Assembly: GCA_019918135.1 (NCBI GenBank)
Contig: WBZZ01001303.1
Span: 1 to 64,000 of the forward strand
Source: Paulinella micropora
Taxonomy: Eukaryota; Cercozoa; Imbricatea; Euglyphida; Paulinellidae
Reading direction: 5' to 3'
Length of the DNA: 64,000 nt
The stretch's first letter is position 1. The number at the start of each line of letters is the position of its first letter. The notes below the pieces were generated by a model. The model was not told the origin of the DNA. It saw only the letters and a list, made by a program, of their open reading frames with translations, and made no database searches. This document shows positions 1-10,416 of this stretch, one piece after another. Made by a program: the position numbers and the translations under genes.

Positions 1-1917
1 ACTCGCCCGGGCCCGGGCGTCACGTGGCAGAGGTAAGCATCATCTTTTACACTGATGTACTGGTCGTCTAGCCACTGTTCGCGCCAAACTCTGTTAATAT
101 CTTGAAATCCCGAGGAACCTTGACAGCGAATGGATTGTCGCCTGTCGACCTCGTGCTGCAGGTAGAACAGGCACTGGAAGTGCGGCGAACAGACCGAGAA
201 GTTCGGCGCAGCCTCTTCTTGCGCGGAGTTCGTAAACGTCTGGAAGTACGTGCGCCAGCCCCACTTCGTCGCGGTGCGCAGGACGTCGGCCTGGCTGACA
301 CGCTCCGCCGCGCCAGCAGAGAGTTGGGCTTTGGCCCGGTCGTACAGGATGGCGAACAACAGCGCGACCGCGGCGTTCGCCTCCTCGGTGTCGTCGGCAG
401 GGCCTTGGTTTCTGGTTTGTTGTAACAGACAAACATATGCCGTTTTCACGACGGGCGGACTGCTCGAGCGCGCTCAGCAGCGACTGCCTCAGCAGGTCCA
501 GCAGCGCGATAGCGTGGTTGTTACGGAAGGTGAGTGTCTCCCGCAGCAGGCAACGGGGGCAGCCGCAATTTTCGCCCTTGGTATGTGGCAGACGGTCGCT
601 GAAGACGTTGACACTGCTTTCGCCGTACCTCAGATCTGCGGGCTTGGCGCCCTTTTTGGGCCAGAACAGCACGAGGTTGGGCCCCATGGAGCCCGAGAAC
701 GGCTTCCACACGTCGGCCAGCGCTGCCACTCTTTGCTTGTCCGGGACGAATGCGTCGCTGTACAAAGTCGCCGCCTTGGCGTTGGGCAGCACCCTGCCGA
801 ATTCCACCCGCGGTTCTTTGTCTTGCGGCTGGTGCGCCTCCCGGTTGAAGCACGCGTTGCGGGGGAAGCACGCGTTGCGGGGGCACGCGGGGTCTCCCAC
901 GAGTCCCGGAATGTACTTGCCCCCTTGAAAGTATTTAGACAGCCACTTCGGCGTGCCGTCGATTCTTGATCTCGTCGTTGGCTGCCGCCGCGCCCTGTTG
1001 TACCAACGGTAACGCTCCCATGCCAAGCTTGAAACTTATGGCACTGTGCAGCTGCCGATTCGCCTCAAGTGCCGGGCGCGGCGCCGTCTGGTGAATATTC
1101 TTGGACTCGAGTTGGCGGATGACGGTCTCTGTTGCCAGTACCTTGACGTTTCCCGCTCGGGCCCACACAGACGGCGTCTGCCCTTTGGCGAAGGGCAGCG
1201 TGGCGTCCTCCACGACATACACGCGGAAGCCCTGGCGCGCCAGGTCCTCGCACGTGCGTTTGACGCAAATGCCAGACGCCACCCCGCCGACATAGACGTC
1301 CGTAACCTGGCGCGCTCGCAGGATCTCCGTCAAGCTGTGGGAGCCGGCGCGGCCCGGGCACTTGACCTCGGTCTTGCCGTCGTTCTCGAAGACGGCCGAG
1401 TTGGCGTCCACGTCTCGATTAAAGCCCTTGCGGAAATATGTCTGGGCCTCGGCCGCCACGCCGTGTTGCGCCACCAGCTAGCCGGACGGCGTGTCCCAGG
1501 GCGGCGCAAAGTCAGTTAGCTCTTTGGTAACCTGCTGCCCTGGCGTGCCGTCTATGCAGTGGCTGTTGTACAGCTGCTGCGTGATGCTGGTGCCCTTGTA
1601 GTTGTACTGGATCCGGTCCCCGCTGATCCTTTGCGCTTCTTTTAGCTGGGCGTGCGTACTTTTGGAATCAAAAAAGGAGACGTGATCGGCGGGTGTGTGT
1701 CGAGCGTCCAGACCACGAGGCCGAACGGCACTTCCGACAACAGGCGCTTGACGTTGTCGAAGCAGCCCCTGACGACGTTACTGTTGTTGCGACCCTCGTC
1801 GACCAACGACAGTCGTCCACTGGGGTCGCAAAAGTCGGTTTGCATGTCGACGACCACGAGCCGCTCTGTGTGCAAACAGTGGAACGAGGCCGAGCAGCTC
1901 TGGGCGTGGCTCGTCAT
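1..1917 (-). pseudogene. Nicotinamidase-like isochorismatase-family hydrolase with C-terminal extension, frame-disrupted, runs off the left edge
   Basis: The gene starts at ATG 1915-1917. The N-terminal part has the hallmarks of nicotinamidase/isochorismatase hydrolases: VVVDMQTDFCDP with the catalytic Asp, DTHP (metal ligand), HCIDGTPG, RKGFNRDVDANSAVF with the catalytic Lys, and VGGVASGICVKRT with the nucleophile Cys. The known reaction is nicotinamide to nicotinate in NAD salvage. Three things break it: a frameshift at a T6 run near 1670, an in-frame TAG at 1478-1480, and frame changes near 1000 and 430. Beyond residue ~270 it continues as a domain I do not recognise, with Cys clusters such as CGCPRC, and stays open to base 1. 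All catalytic residues survive, so either the breaks are sequence errors or the decay is recent. Family assignment is fairly sure; substrate is inferred. Confidence 0.7.
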
Positions 1918-2068
1918 GGAACGAAGAAGGAAGGGGGGCTATTAAAAAAAGGTCGGCTTTTTTTTCGTTCTTAGCTTCAAAGTAGGCAGGCCAGGTCCCC
2001 CCCTTTTTTTTGCTCCCTCTCTTTGATCTATTGGGAAGCGGAGCTTTCTGCATTTTTTATTCGGGGGA

Positions 2069-2090
2069 GGGGGGGGGGGGGGGGGGGGGG
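2069..2090. repeat. Poly-G tract (22 G) in the 1918-2115 intergenic stretch
   Basis: An uninterrupted run of G follows GGGGGA, with a second G run near 2130. I see no gene between 1918 and 2115. Runs like this recur in most intergenic gaps of the window and are the least reliable bases to count. Confidence 0.8.
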
Positions 2091-2115
2091 AGGACCACAG
2101 ACAAGCTAGGTGAAT

Positions 2116-2649
2116 TCATGGCATGCGGAGGGGGGGGGGGGGCAAAGAAGCGAGATAAAAAAAGGAACAGACTGAACGCAAGAACCGCGGGGAGGGGATA
2201 GAGGACCTAGCGACACGAAACGCAAAGACGGGAACGGAGAACGGAGAGGAATGAGGTTTATTCTTGTGTTCCTTGCCGCGGCGTACGGGACAATCTTGGT
2301 CGAACAGCGGGGGCTTCAGCGCTAGGATCAGCCTCAGTTGCGCGGGCGTCAGGAAGTGCACGGTCAGTTCGCTGTCCACGAGGCAGGCCCTCGGCAGCAA
2401 TTGTGCGTCTTTCGAGGATTGCAGCCACAGGATGAACTCGAAGTTGAGCAGGCCCAGCAGGGCTTCCACGCACTTGTTCGTGGTCAGGGGCACGGGACAC
2501 ACGCGGGCCGTGCGCAGTGCGATCCAGGGGTCGTTCTGGAAATAAAGCACCTTGCCCTTGCACAGCACGTGGTGCGTCTGATGGTGACTGCACGGCTGTC
2601 GGTAGCTTTTCTTCGGGCCGTGCGGCGCGACAGTGGCCTCGGCCGACAT
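2116..2649 (-). CDS. Hypothetical protein (177 aa or shorter)
   Basis: ATG at 2647-2649. The central part, residues ~30-130, is natural-looking protein (FEFILWLQSSKDAQ, LTPAQLRLILALKPPLF) with no family I recognise. The last ~45 residues are low-complexity and run through a poly(A) signal (TTTATT on the plus strand, 2257-2262). A one-base shift would instead end the protein with a TAA overlapping that signal at 2258-2260, the arrangement also seen at 3431-3436. The true C-terminus is therefore probably near 2258. It is divergently transcribed from the gene at 2964. Confidence 0.5.
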   Translation of the reverse strand: MSAEATVAPHGPKKSYRQPCSHHQTHHVLCKGKVLYFQNDPWIALRTARVCPVPLTTNKCVEALLGLLNFEFILWLQSSKDAQLLPRACLVDSELTVHFLTPAQLRLILALKPPLFDQDCPVRRGKEHKNKPHSSPFSVPVFAFRVARSSIPSPRFLRSVCSFFYLASLPPPPLRMP

Positions 2650-2963
2650 CTTGTCGTTCTGTCGCCTCCCTTTTTTTCCTTTTCCGCCGATTCACACTAC
2701 TACACCCCCTCGCGCTTCCCCCCCCCCTCCCCTTGTTTTTTAAAAAACATCCACCCCCCCCCCCCCCGCCGCCCTCCCCCTCACCCTCTTTTTTTTTGTG
2801 CCTACCCCCCCCCCCCCAATTTTCCTGTCCCTCCGTCTTTGTTCTTCCTGCCGTTGCCCCCTCCCTCCCACACACGCAGAAACACACGCAGAACACACTC
2901 CCCCCCCCCCCGGCCCTCCCACTTTTTCTTTCCTTGGAAACCACAAAAAAAGTACAGGGCGGC
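2650..2963. other. Divergent intergenic region, pyrimidine-rich
   Basis: About 310 bases of C-runs, T-runs and CACACGCAG-type low-complexity sequence separate two divergent genes, so it probably holds both promoters. Long open frames here (poly-Pro on one strand, poly-Gly on the other) are composition artefacts. I see no convincing gene. Confidence 0.5.
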
Positions 2964-3474
2964 ATGAACGAGGCTTTCTGGCTCTGGGCGGTCAACCAGT
3001 TCCTGCAGGACAGCGAGGGTCTCGTCCGCTACGGAGAAACCCGCGACCCGGAGGCGCAAGTGCTGTCCGATCTCAAGAAGTTCCACGCGGTACTAGAGTG
3101 GAACATGATCGACGAGCACCGGCAGAGGCTGGCCGAGCTCGTGGCGGGCACGGGGTCGCATTCGCGCTCGGAGGCGTCCGGCGAGAGCGCGCGGCCCGGG
3201 CGGGTTGTGTGGGACCCCCCCCTGCCGCTCAAGGATCCCGGCGAAGGCACGCAAAGGCGCGGCGGGCAGCGCCGCAAATCAGCTGCGCCGCGCGTCGCCG
3301 ACCGCGACAGACACTTTCTGTACGTGCCACACCTGCGCGTCTGTGCGCCCCCGGCCTGGGCGGGCAAGAACCGTGCCGAACGGTATAAACACCAAGTCGT
3401 CTTTGTGCGCACGCCACCATCGACAGTACAATAAAACGGTTTCTGTACACCGGTACTGGCCAAAAAGGTATTGA
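2964..3474 (+). CDS. Hypothetical protein with possible C-terminal zinc motif
   Basis: ATG at 2964 opens a frame (LWAVNQFLQDSEGLVRYGE) that closes at 3434, its TAA overlapping an AATAAA at 3431-3436. Near 3230-3300 the coding character appears to pass to the +1 frame. That frame carries a Cys/His cluster, CTCHTC and then LCARHHRQYNK, reminiscent of HNH-type or other zinc-binding motifs, and ends at 3474. Either the gene has a frameshift near a C7 run at ~3220 or the protein is the simple 156-residue product. No family is recognised. Confidence 0.45.
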
Positions 3475-3708
3475 AACCAGGGGTGAGGAATTCTTCGCCC
3501 CCCCCCTTTTTTTTCTGAAACGGTTTCGAACAAGAAGACCCCTCGACTATGCCGGAATTTGCTCTACAAGTTTTCTTTTAATGCAAATTTTTACTTTTTT
3601 TCATTGGCTTTTTCTCCGGCAGTGAAAAGGACTGGACCACAAGAAAAGGGGGAGAGGGAAATGTCAGAGTGATATTAAGGTGGAGAGAGAAGGCCTCGTC
3701 TTGTGTTT

Positions 3709-5328
3709 TTACACGTCGTCGATGATGACGTTGGCGTCGTCGTCGGGCTCCTGCACCACGCCCCCCGACACAACCGCCACCGTCGTGGTGTCGCGTCTCT
3801 CGCCGGGCGCGTAGCCGCCCTCCTCCCACCCCGCACAGTCCGACGCCTGCTCGGCCGGGTCGGTGGCCTGGTCAAAGCCGTTTTCCGCGTCCCAGAGGAA
3901 CAGGAACTTGGGCACCCGTTTAAGGCACAGCGCGCCCTGCGACAGCGGGTCGAAACTCGCACGGATCGAGAACCCCACGCTCGCCACGGCGCCGGGGCGC
4001 ACACAGCGGCTGGCCTGCTCGTCCGTCATGACGGGGTGGCCGGGCGCACGCATGTCGCGGATGTACAGCTCGTTGAACTTGTAGCCGCCGCTGGCGTCCT
4101 GGTGGCCCTGCTTCTTCTGCTGGCCCCAGCCGCGCTGGCCGGCATTGGCGAACGTGTTCACGTTGGAGAACGAGTAGTTGGCCTGCGTCTGCAGCACCAG
4201 CGCCGGTGCTTCGTTCGGCTGTGAGTCTGTCTTCTTGAAGTAGCAGCCGCTCTTCACGTAGCGCGTCAGCCCCTTGCGCTCGTCGGGGGTCTTGGCTGAG
4301 AACTCTTCGGTCTTGCTCCGCAGCAGCACCTCGCGGAACTTGGCGCGCACGGCCTCGGGGTACGTGCCGTCGGCGCTCTTGCTGGCTCCCAGGTCCAGCG
4401 CGATGTCCTTGAGCTTGTTGCTCACGCACGGCATGACCTGGCACAGCAGCGTGGCCTTCTGGCCGTCCCCGAGCGCGTCCAGCACGCAGAAGACGGGCAG
4501 GAACTCGAGCCACAGGTCGAACACCACGGCGAGCGCGCCCACCTCGTACACTTGGCCGCGCGAAGAAGCTACCTGCGCCGGCGGCGCCGCCTTGGACGCG
4601 CGGGCGCTCACCATGAAGCTGCGTTGCACGCGTTCGGGCTTCACGCTGTCTCCCAGGGGGTCCGAGTTGTACCTGTGCGCAAAGTCTTCGGGGTCGCGGT
4701 ACGAGCCGTAGCAGAGCCGCCCATAAGAGGCCTTTTCCTCTGGCGTCGCGTGGCTGGAAAAGAAGAGCTTGCAGCCCCCGCCGATCACGCCCGGGGGCGT
4801 CGCCAGCAGGTAGCCCTTCTTGAACAGCCTGCCGGACTGGGGGTCGGCGCGGAACTTGAGGGACACGACTTCCTTGTTCGCGTCCTTGTACGACGCCTCT
4901 TTCTTGAGCTGGTAGATTTCGCTCGGCGGGGGCAGGAAGCGCACCAGTTCGACCCAGCCGCGGCCCGTGGCGGGGGAATGAACTCGCACGAGCGTGTACT
5001 GCAGCAAGAAGCTGGTGTCCACGAACGATTGCCAGAAGCCGCTGTGCAGCGTTTTGTACACCTTGTCCAGCCCCGCAAAGAGTTCGTCGGGCACCTCGCC
5101 GAGCGGGACCAGGCCCTCCAGGTTGGTGGCTGGCTCCAGGCTGCGCCGCAGCAGCTCCGACACCCAGTTCTCCGGCGTCAGGTTGCCAAAGAAGCGGCCG
5201 CGGGGTTCGGCGGCGGCCTCCGTGCAGACGCGTTTCGATTCTGCGTCCCACTCCGAAGCCTCTTCCCCCTTGTCGTGGCGGGCCTTCTTGGCCTTGCCGC
5301 TCTGTTCCTTGGCTGCGCGTTTGCTCAT
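3709..5328 (-). CDS. Intact 539-aa protein with basic N-terminus and acidic tail; possible ssDNA-binding protein
   Basis: ATG at 5326-5328 (MSKRAAKEQSGKAKKARHD) starts a fully open 1.6 kb frame with a TAA stop. The N-terminus is Lys-rich like a nuclear localisation signal. The C-terminal third has GAVASVGFSIRASFDP followed by a beta-rich stretch, and the protein ends in an acidic tail (EPDDDANVIIDDV). Acidic tail after an OB-like segment is seen in gp2.5-type single-stranded DNA-binding proteins and some viral SSBs. That resemblance is only an impression of pattern and I have no catalytic motif to support it. It is one of the few long genes here with no frame break, which suggests it is functional. 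Confidence 0.7.
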   Translation of the reverse strand: MSKRAAKEQSGKAKKARHDKGEEASEWDAESKRVCTEAAAEPRGRFFGNLTPENWVSELLRRSLEPATNLEGLVPLGEVPDELFAGLDKVYKTLHSGFWQSFVDTSFLLQYTLVRVHSPATGRGWVELVRFLPPPSEIYQLKKEASYKDANKEVVSLKFRADPQSGRLFKKGYLLATPPGVIGGGCKLFFSSHATPEEKASYGRLCYGSYRDPEDFAHRYNSDPLGDSVKPERVQRSFMVSARASKAAPPAQVASSRGQVYEVGALAVVFDLWLEFLPVFCVLDALGDGQKATLLCQVMPCVSNKLKDIALDLGASKSADGTYPEAVRAKFREVLLRSKTEEFSAKTPDERKGLTRYVKSGCYFKKTDSQPNEAPALVLQTQANYSFSNVNTFANAGQRGWGQQKKQGHQDASGGYKFNELYIRDMRAPGHPVMTDEQASRCVRPGAVASVGFSIRASFDPLSQGALCLKRVPKFLFLWDAENGFDQATDPAEQASDCAGWEEGGYAPGERRDTTTVAVVSGGVVQEPDDDANVIIDDV

Positions 5329-5726
5329 GGAGGGGACGATTTCTGCACGAAGCCCTCTGGCGCACGAATAAGGGTTGGTTTTCTCTTGCGCGGCCCCCCC
5401 CCCCCCCCCCGCGACAATGCCTTTCTCTCTCGTTTGTGGCCCCCCCCCCCCCCGACAATCCTTTTTCTCTCGTTTGTGGCCCCCCCTCTTCCTTCTTTCT
5501 ATCCTCTCCCCCCCCCCGGGGGGGGGGGGGAGGTTTTTCCCAAATCTCCCGTCCGGGGCTTTTTGGTTTTTTTTTTCTGTTCGCTCCTTGCCCCCCGAAG
5601 CGCCGCAACGGATTGAGGGGGAGAGGAACAAGAGGGCTCACAACCTGCCTTTTTTGGGAGTGGTTTTCGGTTTAACTTATTTTAGCTCTAAAAATAACAA
5701 ATTGTACCCCCCCCCCTCTCAAAAAA
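5329..5726. other. Intergenic region with C/G runs and a short imperfect tandem repeat
   Basis: A unit of about 35-40 bases containing CTCTCGTTTGTGGCCCCCC occurs twice between 5405 and 5490, separated by C runs. A C-run/G-run inverted pair lies at 5507-5530. The last 50 bases before 5727 are AT-rich (TTATTTTAGCTCTAAAAATAAC), a likely promoter for the secreted protein gene. No gene seen. Confidence 0.5.
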
Positions 5727-6329
5727 ATGTGGCTAGCCATGGTCTTAGCGTTGACATCCGTTGCCCAGGCAGCCTGCGAGTTCCAGCAAGTCGAAAGCAA
5801 AGCACTGAAAGCGCCGTTGCAACAAGCAGACTGCTGGGGGCCTCTGCGTTGCAGCGTACACCCGCACCCACTGCTGAGGGTGGAGGCGGACGGGAAGGCG
5901 GGCCGCCGTTACCGGATAAACAAACATAAAAGCCTAAGTGAAAAAGCAGGGTCCTTCGAGTATCTCTACGTTGACGACCGTAATCAAAGCGTCGAGGAGC
6001 CGCCGTTCACGATCCAATTGCGGTGCTTAAGCGTAGAGGACAGAGTTCGTGGCGCCGAGATTTCTTATCAGACAACATTCAGTTTCGTCCTTGAACCCAA
6101 AAGCGCTTACGCTGCCCTGGTGGCTTGTGCAGTACTGGCGGGTTTTTTCTTTTTACTCGGCGTTTGTTACACGATCGCTGAACGACAGGCCAGCAGAGGC
6201 AAGGGGACATGGTGTAATCAGATGACTTGTTGCTTCGTGACCGTGGTCGTGGCCTTTCTAATACCTACGACTGTCCTCGCGGCACTTGCGCCTAAACTCC
6301 GGGCTAGCGCGATATTTTCAGAAATCTAA
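5727..6329 (+). CDS. Small secreted/membrane protein, paralogue 1 of 3
   Basis: 200 residues from ATG 5727. A signal peptide (LAMVLALTSVAQAACEF, cleavage probably after AQA) is followed by a Cys-containing ectodomain of about 110 residues, then two hydrophobic segments (around residues 132-152 and 172-192). It shares the signal peptide core LTS(V/I)AQA, CRGSLRC-like spacing (CWGPLRC here), PPFTI and the final hydrophobic segment with the genes at 6717 and 7669. The product is probably an integral membrane or virion surface protein. No known family is recognised. Confidence 0.75.
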   Translation: MWLAMVLALTSVAQAACEFQQVESKALKAPLQQADCWGPLRCSVHPHPLLRVEADGKAGRRYRINKHKSLSEKAGSFEYLYVDDRNQSVEEPPFTIQLRCLSVEDRVRGAEISYQTTFSFVLEPKSAYAALVACAVLAGFFFLLGVCYTIAERQASRGKGTWCNQMTCCFVTVVVAFLIPTTVLAALAPKLRASAIFSEI

Positions 6330-6716
6330 CAAGGAACGCGGTTCAAGACCCCCTCGAAGAAAGATAGAGAAGAGAGCGCGAGAAAATAAGGACAATCAAG
6401 GGCGGGGGGGGGGGGGAGATGGAGGGCGAAAACCTCCCCCTCCTGCATATTCCCTACCTTTTTCTGTGGAGCCGGGCAAGCAGCAAGAAAAAAAAACAAC
6501 AAGAGTGCATCCACAACCGTGCCCCCCTCCCCCGGGCCCTTTTTCTATGTTTGCTAGTGCCACCAAAAAAAACCAGTTAGTGTGGTCCAAATAAAAACGA
6601 AAGGGCAGGAACAAAAAAAATAATAAGAAGAATCGCTGTCGCTTTGCTTCATTTTTTTTTCTTTCTCCTGTCCTACTTCTTTTAGTAACTAGCCTTTGAT
6701 TATAAAAAAAAGGAAA
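6330..6716. other. Intergenic region with G14 run and AT-rich promoter stretch
   Basis: Holds a poly-G tract near 6403-6416, purine-rich sequence, an AATAAA at 6591 after the preceding gene, and an AT-rich block directly before ATG 6717. No gene seen. Confidence 0.5.
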
Positions 6717-7358
6717 ATGCTGCTACTCTGGCACGCCCTAGCCCTGACATCCATCGCGCAGGCAGTCTGCGAGGTCCGGCGGGTCGAAACCCACCTGCAC
6801 AAGGACACCAAAATATTTATGCAAAAAGCTAGCTGCCGCGGGTCCCTGCGTTGCGACCATGGTTGGCACCCACTTATCGAAGCAGGCGTGGAGGACCCCA
6901 AACAAAACTTTTTGGGAACGAACCGGCTGTACAGGGTGCGCTTTTCCTTAGTTGACATATTTGGCAACATAACGTATCGGCTCAGTGGGCATAGACACAA
7001 GTCTAAACCGCCGTTTACGATCGAAGTAATGTGCAACAACTCTGTTCATAATAGAGCCGAGATTCCCTATGAAGCAGATTTCGAATTCGTCTTTGAAGGC
7101 ATTTCCTTCTTCAATACGCTTTTCGCTTTCCTGGGTCCTTTTTGTATCTTCTCGGCGTTCGGACTCGTTGCCTTTTGCTGGCTAGCGTGGGAGTATCTGA
7201 CAAGTAATACCGAAAGAAGTTGGGGCGGACTGATTTATGACTTTGGGCAATCCTTCTTTCTCCTACTGGTGTTGTGGCTAGTGTTTTTAATAACTGTGAT
7301 CGCCCTCGCGGCAATAAGACATAAGAAATACAAAGGAGCAACATTCAACGTCCTCTGA
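6717..7358 (+). CDS. Small secreted/membrane protein, paralogue 2 of 3
   Basis: 213 residues from ATG 6717. It has the signal peptide LALTSIAQAVC, conserved CRGSLRCDHGWH, KPPFTIEVMCNN and EIPYEADFEFVF, and two C-terminal hydrophobic segments (around 136-160 and 180-203). The ectodomain has potential N-glycosylation sites (NIT, NNS). Intact, and the best representative of the tandem family. The 30 bases after its stop resemble the sequence after paralogue 3 (both contain GTTCAGGCCGCGCAAAG), so the duplication unit includes the 3' flank. Confidence 0.8.
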   Translation: MLLLWHALALTSIAQAVCEVRRVETHLHKDTKIFMQKASCRGSLRCDHGWHPLIEAGVEDPKQNFLGTNRLYRVRFSLVDIFGNITYRLSGHRHKSKPPFTIEVMCNNSVHNRAEIPYEADFEFVFEGISFFNTLFAFLGPFCIFSAFGLVAFCWLAWEYLTSNTERSWGGLIYDFGQSFFLLLVLWLVFLITVIALAAIRHKKYKGATFNVL

Positions 7359-7668
7359 GATATTCGAGGCAAGTTCAGGCCGCGCAAAGCACTAGAAAGA
7401 GAGGGGAGAGAGTCCATAGAGCGCGGGAGGTCCTAAAAGCCACGAAGGGGGGCGGGGACAGAGAGAGAGAGGGGGGGGGGGGGGGGTGTGGAAGGACGAC
7501 CATCAAAAGTTTTGGGCGGGGAAAGAACAAACGAAAAAAAAGGGGGGAGGGTGCTTTTTTTTGCTCCCTGCTTTTTTTTGGGGCGTTTTCTGGGGGTGTA
7601 ACTCCTGACTTTGAAGTATTCTAAATTAAATTATTTTGCCAAAGACCGAAAAAGAAAAAAACCAGAAC
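7359..7668. other. Intergenic region with G18 run
   Basis: Contains the 3' flank shared with paralogue 3, a poly-G tract near 7471-7488, T-runs and an AT-rich promoter-like block just before 7669. No gene seen. Confidence 0.5.
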
Positions 7669-8355
7669 ATGCGGCTAGCCCTCTCCGTGCTAACGATCTC
7701 AGCCCTGACATCCATCGCGCAGGCGGTCTGCGTGGTCCAGCAAGCCAACAGTTACGTACACAAGGACAACAAGATGTTCGGGACGATGCAGAAAGCTAGC
7801 TGCGGGGGGTCCCTGCGTTGCGATCACGACTGGCACCAACTTTTCTGGACATTTGTTGACGGGCCCAAACATCACCAGGATACTATGGCGGACCGGCGGT
7901 ACAGGATACGCTTTCCCTTGGTAGACCTAATCGGCAACATATCGTACCGGCATAACGGGTATAAATACGATTCTTAACCGCCATTTGCGATTGAGATAAA
8001 GTGCAACAACTCGGTTGACATACATAACAGAGCCGAGATTCCTTATCAGGCGGATTTCAAATTCGTGTTTGAAGAAAAACTTGCCTACGACGGACTTCTG
8101 GCTGGCACGGTTCTGGTGAGTACTTGTTCAGCCGTGCTTCTCTTTTCGTGTTGCTGGAATTGGGGGTGTACCAAGCGTAGATATCCCAGAGACACGATGT
8201 GCGGCCAGCTTGGTGCCGTGTGCGATCCGATTGCGCCGGGTGAACTCTGGTGGTGGTTACTCGTACTCGTGTGGGTAGCGTTTTTAATAACTGTCATCGT
8301 CCTCGCGGCCCAGAGGAATACAAGCTGGAAGGGCGCCTCATTTACGCTCTCCTAA
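7669..8355 (+). pseudogene. Small secreted/membrane protein, paralogue 3 of 3, interrupted by TAA
   Basis: ATG 7669 opens the same signal peptide (SALTSIAQAVC) and ectodomain (CGGSLRCDHDW) as paralogue 2. An in-frame TAA at 7975-7977 replaces a codon that is AAA (Lys) in paralogue 2, just before the conserved PPF motif. The same frame then continues without another stop to 8355, through EIPYQADFKFVF and both membrane segments. The break is a point nonsense change, not a frameshift. Either a young pseudogene or a stop that is read through. Confidence 0.75.
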
Positions 8356-8638
8356 GATTTTCGGAGGCAAAAGTTCAGGCCGCGCAAAGAGTTTAACGGC
8401 GAATTAGCGAGCAAAGTTGGCAACAAAAGAATTTTTAAGGAGAGGGGGGGGCCACGAACGCCAAGACAAAAGAAAACAAGGCCCCGCCCCTCCCAAGAAA
8501 AGGCAATCATGCGGGGGGGGGGGGGGGGCCGGCCGCGCCAAAAACAAGAGAAGGGCGCGCCGAGGACAGCAGAGAAACAACAACAACAAAAAAAGCTCTG
8601 TGCTTTTTCTTTTGTTTTACCCCAAAAAACAAGACTAT

Positions 8639-10416
8639 ATGCAGGCGGGCTACGAGGATTGTGCGGCGGTTGTGCGAAGCGGGCTGCCCGCGCCTGAATT
8701 TACAAACAACGGACTGCAACGCCTGCTGGACAGCGAAGCGCTGTCCGGGCTGTGGATGGCGCTGATCGGCACACTAGCGCGCCAGGGCCGGTGCGAGCTC
8801 CTCGCCACCGTGCTCAGAAGTTTACGCCACGACGCTGCGCGCGCGTCCCGCACGCTGTTGGCCGGTCTGCCGTACTCGGCGTGCTTGCGCGGCATTGGCA
8901 CGGCCGTGCTGTACCAGGAACTGCTGTCGCTATTCTACCAGCTTTCCGCGGAGAACGCCCCCGGCGAAACGCTGGACACGTTGTGGCGGGGCCTGCAGAA
9001 GCTGCCCCGCGGCAACGACGACGAGCAGTACCGGCTGGCTAAGATCGTGCTGTCGAAGCTGCTGGACGACGATTGCGAGAACCTGGAAACGGCGTCGTCG
9101 CTGCTGGTCAAGGCGCTGGCCCTGCCCGTGCCGCCCATGCTGTACGCGGCCACGTGGGCGACGTTTTTAGAAGCGGCGGCGGTGCTGTGGCAGAGGCTCT
9201 GCCAGCGCTACACGGCGCCCAAGCCACTGATGTCGGTGCTGGCGGGGCTTAAGACAGTAGCGGACGGCCAGCGCGAGAAGGCGTCGGAGCTGTTCCCGCG
9301 GGAAGTGCTGCTGATGGCCCTGCTGCGAGTGCTGCGGTTCGGCGTTGCTTCGGCGCCGAGCTTTGGCGACACATGCTGGTTCGTGGTGTTGCTGCGCACG
9401 GCCCTGCTGCAGCTAGAGCGGGGCCGGGTGCTGTCGGTCCTGACCAAGGCGGGCGAGCTGCTGCAAACGTCCGAGCCGGTGTGGCTGTCGGCGGCCGTGG
9501 CGGGCCAGTCGCCGATGCTGCTGCAATTCTTCTTGCAGCAGACACCGCCCGGGCCGCGCCTCCTACAACAGCTGCCGGAGCTGGCCCTGTGCAACGTCTT
9601 CCTGACCAGCCCTCCCAGTTCTCGGTCGTGCTGTCTTCCGTGCCGCCCCTGCTGTGCGTAGCCGCGCTGCTCGGCGAGGGGGCGGTGGGCGCCAACTAGC
9701 TCGAGAGCTGGACCCCCGGGCTGGAGGTGGCGTGGGGCGTGTGGTGCAAGGTCAAGAATCGCCTGGCGACGACCGGGCACACGACGCCCGCCAAGACAGT
9801 GGCGTTCCTGCAAACGATAGCGAACGACTCGGAACGGGTGGGGAGCGATAGCGAGCAGGAGGAAGAAGAAGAAGAAGGAGGGCGGGACCGCTGCGCCGGC
9901 TGCGTGCGGCTGGGGGCCAAGCACCAAGAGCTGTCTAACGTGCGGGCCGAGCTGGCCAAAGAAGAGGCCACCGCGCACGAATTGTCGGGCGACCTGGCCC
10001 GTAAGCAGCAGCAACTACAGGCGTTGGAGCAGAAGCTGCGCCAATGTCGCCGCTGTCTGCGCCGGCTGCGCACCAAGGAAAAGTCGTTACAGATGAACGA
10101 CGGGAAAGGCTCCGCCGCGGCCATCCGGCTGCTGCGGGCCATTGAACCGCTGCGGTGGGCCGACGGCGAGGACGCCAGCGCACTGTCCGCGGCGCTGGCG
10201 GCCGCGGACGAGCTGCGGAGGAAGCTGGCGAGCGAGCACGAGCGTGTGCGGCAGGTCTGCTGTGTCGTGTGTCTGGAGGATCTCGACTCCGGCGAACGGC
10301 GGCTGGCGGTATTGCTCCCGTGCGGCCACGCGCAGTTCTGCGCGGGTTGTGCGGCACAGCTCAAGGCGTGCCCCCTGTGCCGCCGGGCCATTGAGCGATA
10401 CGTAGAACCTGTCTAG
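8639..10416 (+). CDS. RING-finger protein (probable E3 ubiquitin ligase), frame-disrupted
   Basis: ATG 8639. A helical N-terminal region of about 320 residues has no recognised family. An acidic, Glu-rich linker (near 9850-9880) and a coiled coil (QQQLQALEQKLRQC) follow. The C-terminal C3HC4 RING is CCVVCLEDLDSGERRLAVLLPCGH, then CAGC and CPLCRR. RING domains of this type recruit E2 enzymes. A one-base shift near 9590-9610 and an in-frame TAG at 9697-9699 interrupt the frame, yet protein-like sequence continues across both. With the neighbouring F-box genes it fits a ubiquitin-manipulation role, which is inference. TAG at 10414-10416 ends the gene. Confidence 0.75.

Noticed and set aside
2258-2995. 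Long Gly/Pro-rich frames across C- and G-runs (also at 18287-18692 and 37254-37779)
   Set aside because: Composition artefacts of homopolymer-rich intergenic DNA. They overlap better-supported genes or promoters.
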